7,764 nucleotides of DNA. Source: an uncultured Campylobacter sp. GTDB lineage: Bacteria; Campylobacterota; Campylobacteria; Campylobacterales; Campylobacteraceae. Position numbers and translations under genes: made by a program. Within the stretch, counting starts at the first letter, position 1; each line of letters opens with the position of its first letter. Positions 6,384 through 7,764 of the stretch are shown piece by piece. The stretch is from assembly GCF_938018035.1 (NCBI RefSeq), contig NZ_CALIJF010000213.1, forward strand, positions 1-7,764, written 5' to 3'. The notes under the pieces are model-generated. The model ran no database searches and was not told the DNA's origin. It saw only the letters and a list, made by a program, of their open reading frames with translations.

Positions 6384-7104
6384 CGTTTTCCTCAATTATT
6401 TTTAGGCAGAGCTCAAACGTGCGCACGAGCGCGTTTAGATCTTTAAATTTTTGCGGCAAGAGCCTGGCGATAAAATATATCGGACGCAGCGCAAGTACCG
6501 TAGCCCACGCACTTTGCACTACATCCTGCTCGCCGCTTGAGGCGTAGGCGTGGATGCCTGCGCGCACAAAACCTTCGCTCAGACCTTCGCGACAAAGATC
6601 ATAGACAAACAGCAAAAAATCTCGCATTTTGGCTTTTTGCAGATCATCGCGCTCGCCGCGATTTTCAAAATCTATAAATTTCATCTCGCCGTTTTTTACT
6701 AAAACGTCGCGCAGTGCGGGTCTGCCGTGTATGAAGCCACTCGAATGCAGCTGTGCTAACGCCGCAGCGTAGCCCTGAATGAGCGCCACGCAAGCCGCCT
6801 CATCCGAGCTTTTTAGCACCTCGTCCACCGGCGTGCCGCCGTCTTTGAGTACGAAAAAGCTCTCGTCTCGCAGCACCAGCTGCGGCACAGGCGCGCCAGC
6901 TGCGTACAGGCTCTCGCATTTTAGCGCTTCGTAATCGAAAGAGGCTTTCGGATTTGCTTTGAATATTTTCGTAAGCAATCCGCCGCGGATGCGCAGCTCC
7001 GGCTGCTTGAGCCAGTATTTCTCGCCCTCGAAACTAAAGCTCGTGACGCGCTCGCCAGGATGATTTTTTAGAATTTCATTTACGTATTCTTTAAAATTTT
7101 GCAT
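6361..7104 (-). CDS. Small kinase-fold protein of the RIO/Kdo-kinase/Bud32-like type, atypical catalytic loop
   Basis: This 247-residue soluble protein has no signal peptide. It follows the outline of small bacterial kinase-fold proteins: a candidate ATP-binding lysine in KYWLKQ (K33), a helix-C-like stretch DYEALKCESLYAAGAPVPQL (58-76) with Glu candidates at 59 and 64, a hinge-like FFVLKDGG (83-90), a catalytic-loop-like HGRPALRD (126-133), and FIDFE (143-147), where D145 would be the metal-binding Asp of the DFG position. The canonical HGDxxxxN loop is altered: Arg128 stands where the catalytic Asp normally is, and Asp133 where Asn is. This may be a family-specific variant or a loss of activity. 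The target is unknown; lipopolysaccharide core or lipid phosphorylation is a guess from fold similarity. The ATG at 7104 has only a weak ribosome site. The stop lies inside the start of the MFS gene, so the two form one unit. Confidence 0.7.
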   Translation of the reverse strand: MQNFKEYVNEILKNHPGERVTSFSFEGEKYWLKQPELRIRGGLLTKIFKANPKASFDYEALKCESLYAAGAPVPQLVLRDESFFVLKDGGTPVDEVLKSSDEAACVALIQGYAAALAQLHSSGFIHGRPALRDVLVKNGEMKFIDFENRGERDDLQKAKMRDFLLFVYDLCREGLSEGFVRAGIHAYASSGEQDVVQSAWATVLALRPIYFIARLLPQKFKDLNALVRTFELCLKIIEENDGQRKTN

Positions 7105-7364
7105 TCAATAAATTTAGCGAATTTTTTTTAGAAAGAGCTAAATTTGCGAGTTTTATTTCATAGAGTTTCATCTGTCCGCATAAAATTTATTACGTAAATT
7201 CAGCGGGGCTAAATTTTAAAACTATCAAGTAGAATTTATTGAAGTCTTGGAATTTTGTAGCACAGGAAGCAGCAAAAGTGCATAATTTTGAAATTTAGAA
7301 GTTAGATAAAATTTTAGAATTTTATAAAGCTAAGATTTGCGTCAAAAAATTTTTAAGCTAGAAG
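7105..7364. other. A+T-rich gap between tRNA-Glu and the kinase-like gene
   Basis: These 260 bases hold no credible gene on either strand. Several AAATTT words, an A8/T8 run at 7122-7129 and a TAAAAT at 7213-7218 (minus strand) are present. The TAAAAT is a possible but weak -10 for the kinase/transporter unit. No clear intrinsic terminator for the tRNA is visible, although an A/T palindrome at about 7344-7355 follows it. Confidence 0.6.
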
Positions 7365-7439
7365 TGGCGACCCCTACGAGATTCGAACTCGTTTTACCGC
7401 CGTGAAAGGGCGATGTCCTAACCGTTAGACGAAGGGGCC
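7365..7439 (-). tRNA. tRNA-Glu (anticodon UUC)
   Basis: A complete cloverleaf is readable on the minus strand. The acceptor stem GGCCCCT pairs with AGGGGTC (one G-U pair at 2-71), the discriminator is G, and CCA is encoded (7365-7367). The D arm is GTCTAACGGTTAGGAC. The anticodon arm has loop CTTTCAC with anticodon TTC at 7404-7406. The T arm ACGAG-TTCGAAT-CTCGT is canonical. It decodes GAA and GAG. It is upstream of, and co-oriented with, the kinase-like gene and divergent from the lipoprotein gene. No integrase or duplicated 3' end suggesting an inserted element is seen in the window. Confidence 0.97.
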
Positions 7440-7440
7440 A

Positions 7441-7457
7441 CTTAATCTGGTATTAAG
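7441..7457. repeat. Hairpin in the tRNA-Glu leader
   Basis: CTTAAT (7441-7446) and ATTAAG (7452-7457) form a 6-bp A+T-rich stem with a 5-base loop one base from the tRNA 5' end. It could influence 5' processing by RNase P or be incidental. Confidence 0.35.
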
Positions 7458-7469
7458 ATTAAAGGCGGT

Positions 7470-7475
7470 ATTCTA
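7470..7475 (-). promoter_or_regulatory. Candidate -10 element of the tRNA-Glu gene
   Basis: TAGAAT on the minus strand, 30 bases upstream of the mature tRNA 5' end, giving a short leader. A poor -35 match, TTGGGT, lies at 7492-7497 with 16-base spacing. The leader contains a 6-bp inverted repeat CTTAAT/ATTAAG (7441-7446 and 7452-7457) directly against the tRNA. Confidence 0.4.
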
Positions 7476-7516
7476 CTCAAGACGCACTTAAACCCAACTT
7501 AAATTAAGGATTATTT

Positions 7517-7764
7517 ATGAAATGCTCTTTTCTGACGCCGCTTGCACTTTCGCTTCTGCTCGCAGGCTGCGCTACCACTGCACTCAAGCCCGCTTCTACG
7601 CAAGCTGTAAATTTCACCGTCGTTTCACCGCTTACCCGCACCAGCGACGCGGGCTTTATGCGTAAATTTAAAAATCAAACCGAGGTTCAAATTTACGCAA
7701 GCGGCATCAGCGTGCTGAGCCTGGTTTTAAAAGGCGATAAAATTTGCATGAACGGCGCGTGCGA
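7517..7764 (+). CDS. Putative lipoprotein (N-terminal part; runs off the window)
   Basis: The plus-strand frame opens at an ATG at 7517 with AAGGA (7506-7510) 6 bases upstream and stays open to the window end (82 complete codons). It begins with a short signal peptide, a hydrophobic LALSLLLAGC stretch with lipobox LAGC and lipidated Cys18. The mature part starts ATTALKPAS and looks exported. KICMNGAC near residues 75-82 has two Cys four residues apart, which could form a disulfide in the periplasm. The family is not recognised; Campylobacter species have many small lipoproteins of unknown role. The gene is divergent from tRNA-Glu. The lipoprotein call is firm; function is unknown. Confidence 0.85.
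   Translation, partial: MKCSFLTPLALSLLLAGCATTALKPASTQAVNFTVVSPLTRTSDAGFMRKFKNQTEVQIYASGISVLSLVLKGDKICMNGAC

Noticed and set aside
6384..6395. Upstream TTG as the start of the Bcr/CflA gene
   Set aside because: The ATG at 6383 is preceded by GAGGA at proper distance, while the TTG would place that sequence inside the gene.
7086..7166. Short minus-strand frame of about 26 codons overlapping the start of the kinase-like gene
   Set aside because: No ribosome site, low-complexity Lys/Leu/Asn composition, and it runs through the A8 tract. It looks like chance in A+T-rich DNA.
7365..7439. tRNA-Glu as attachment site of an integrated element
   Set aside because: No integrase, no repeated tRNA 3' end and no mobile-element gene are visible in the window.
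1..7764. CRISPR array, insertion sequence, poly-G contingency tract
   Set aside because: None was found on reading both strands. There are no spaced direct repeats, no transposase motifs and no G-run of eight or more.

Overview
The window reads as chromosomal DNA of a Campylobacter-like campylobacterote (epsilonproteobacterium). The proteins, especially ThrRS and IF3, have the sequence character of that group. The AAATTT word (AAA/TTT codon pairs) is very frequent, yet many genes have fairly high G+C, as in the oral, higher-GC Campylobacter species (C. gracilis, C. showae, C. rectus group). This placement is inference from sequence style. No marker gene for a species call is present.

Almost everything lies on the minus strand, so transcription runs from high to low coordinates. 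From the right: a lipoprotein gene on the plus strand (7517 to the window edge, incomplete) is divergent from a minus-strand tRNA-Glu(UUC) at 7365-7439. After an A+T-rich gap comes a two-gene unit: a small kinase-fold protein (6361-7104) whose end overlaps a Bcr/CflA-type drug:proton antiporter (5178-6383). Next is the essential translation pair thrS (3252-5075) and infC (2734-3255). These overlap by 2 bases, infC starts at TTG, and thrS has a leader containing two small hairpins.

Downstream of infC the character changes. A 239-bp A+T-rich spacer carries a perfect (AG)9/(CT)9 tract and leads into a tightly packed nucleotide-sugar operon. Its genes are rfbF (glucose-1-phosphate cytidylyltransferase, 1721-2494), rfbG (CDP-glucose 4,6-dehydratase, 617-1717) and a thiamine-diphosphate enzyme related to acetohydroxyacid synthases (1-620, C-terminus beyond the window). 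The first two make CDP-4-keto-6-deoxy-D-glucose. The third, coupled to rfbG by an ATGA overlap, is a candidate for adding a two-carbon branch to a CDP-ketosugar, as YerE does in Yersinia yersiniose synthesis. The operon probably continues to the left and supplies an unusual sugar for a surface polysaccharide.

The observations most worth a second look are: the ThDP enzyme in the CDP-sugar operon; the (CT)9 tract in the upstream region of that operon (possible phase variation); a thrS leader hairpin whose 7-nt loop carries UGU at the anticodon positions of tRNA-Thr(UGU); and the kinase-fold protein, whose catalytic loop lacks the usual Asp.
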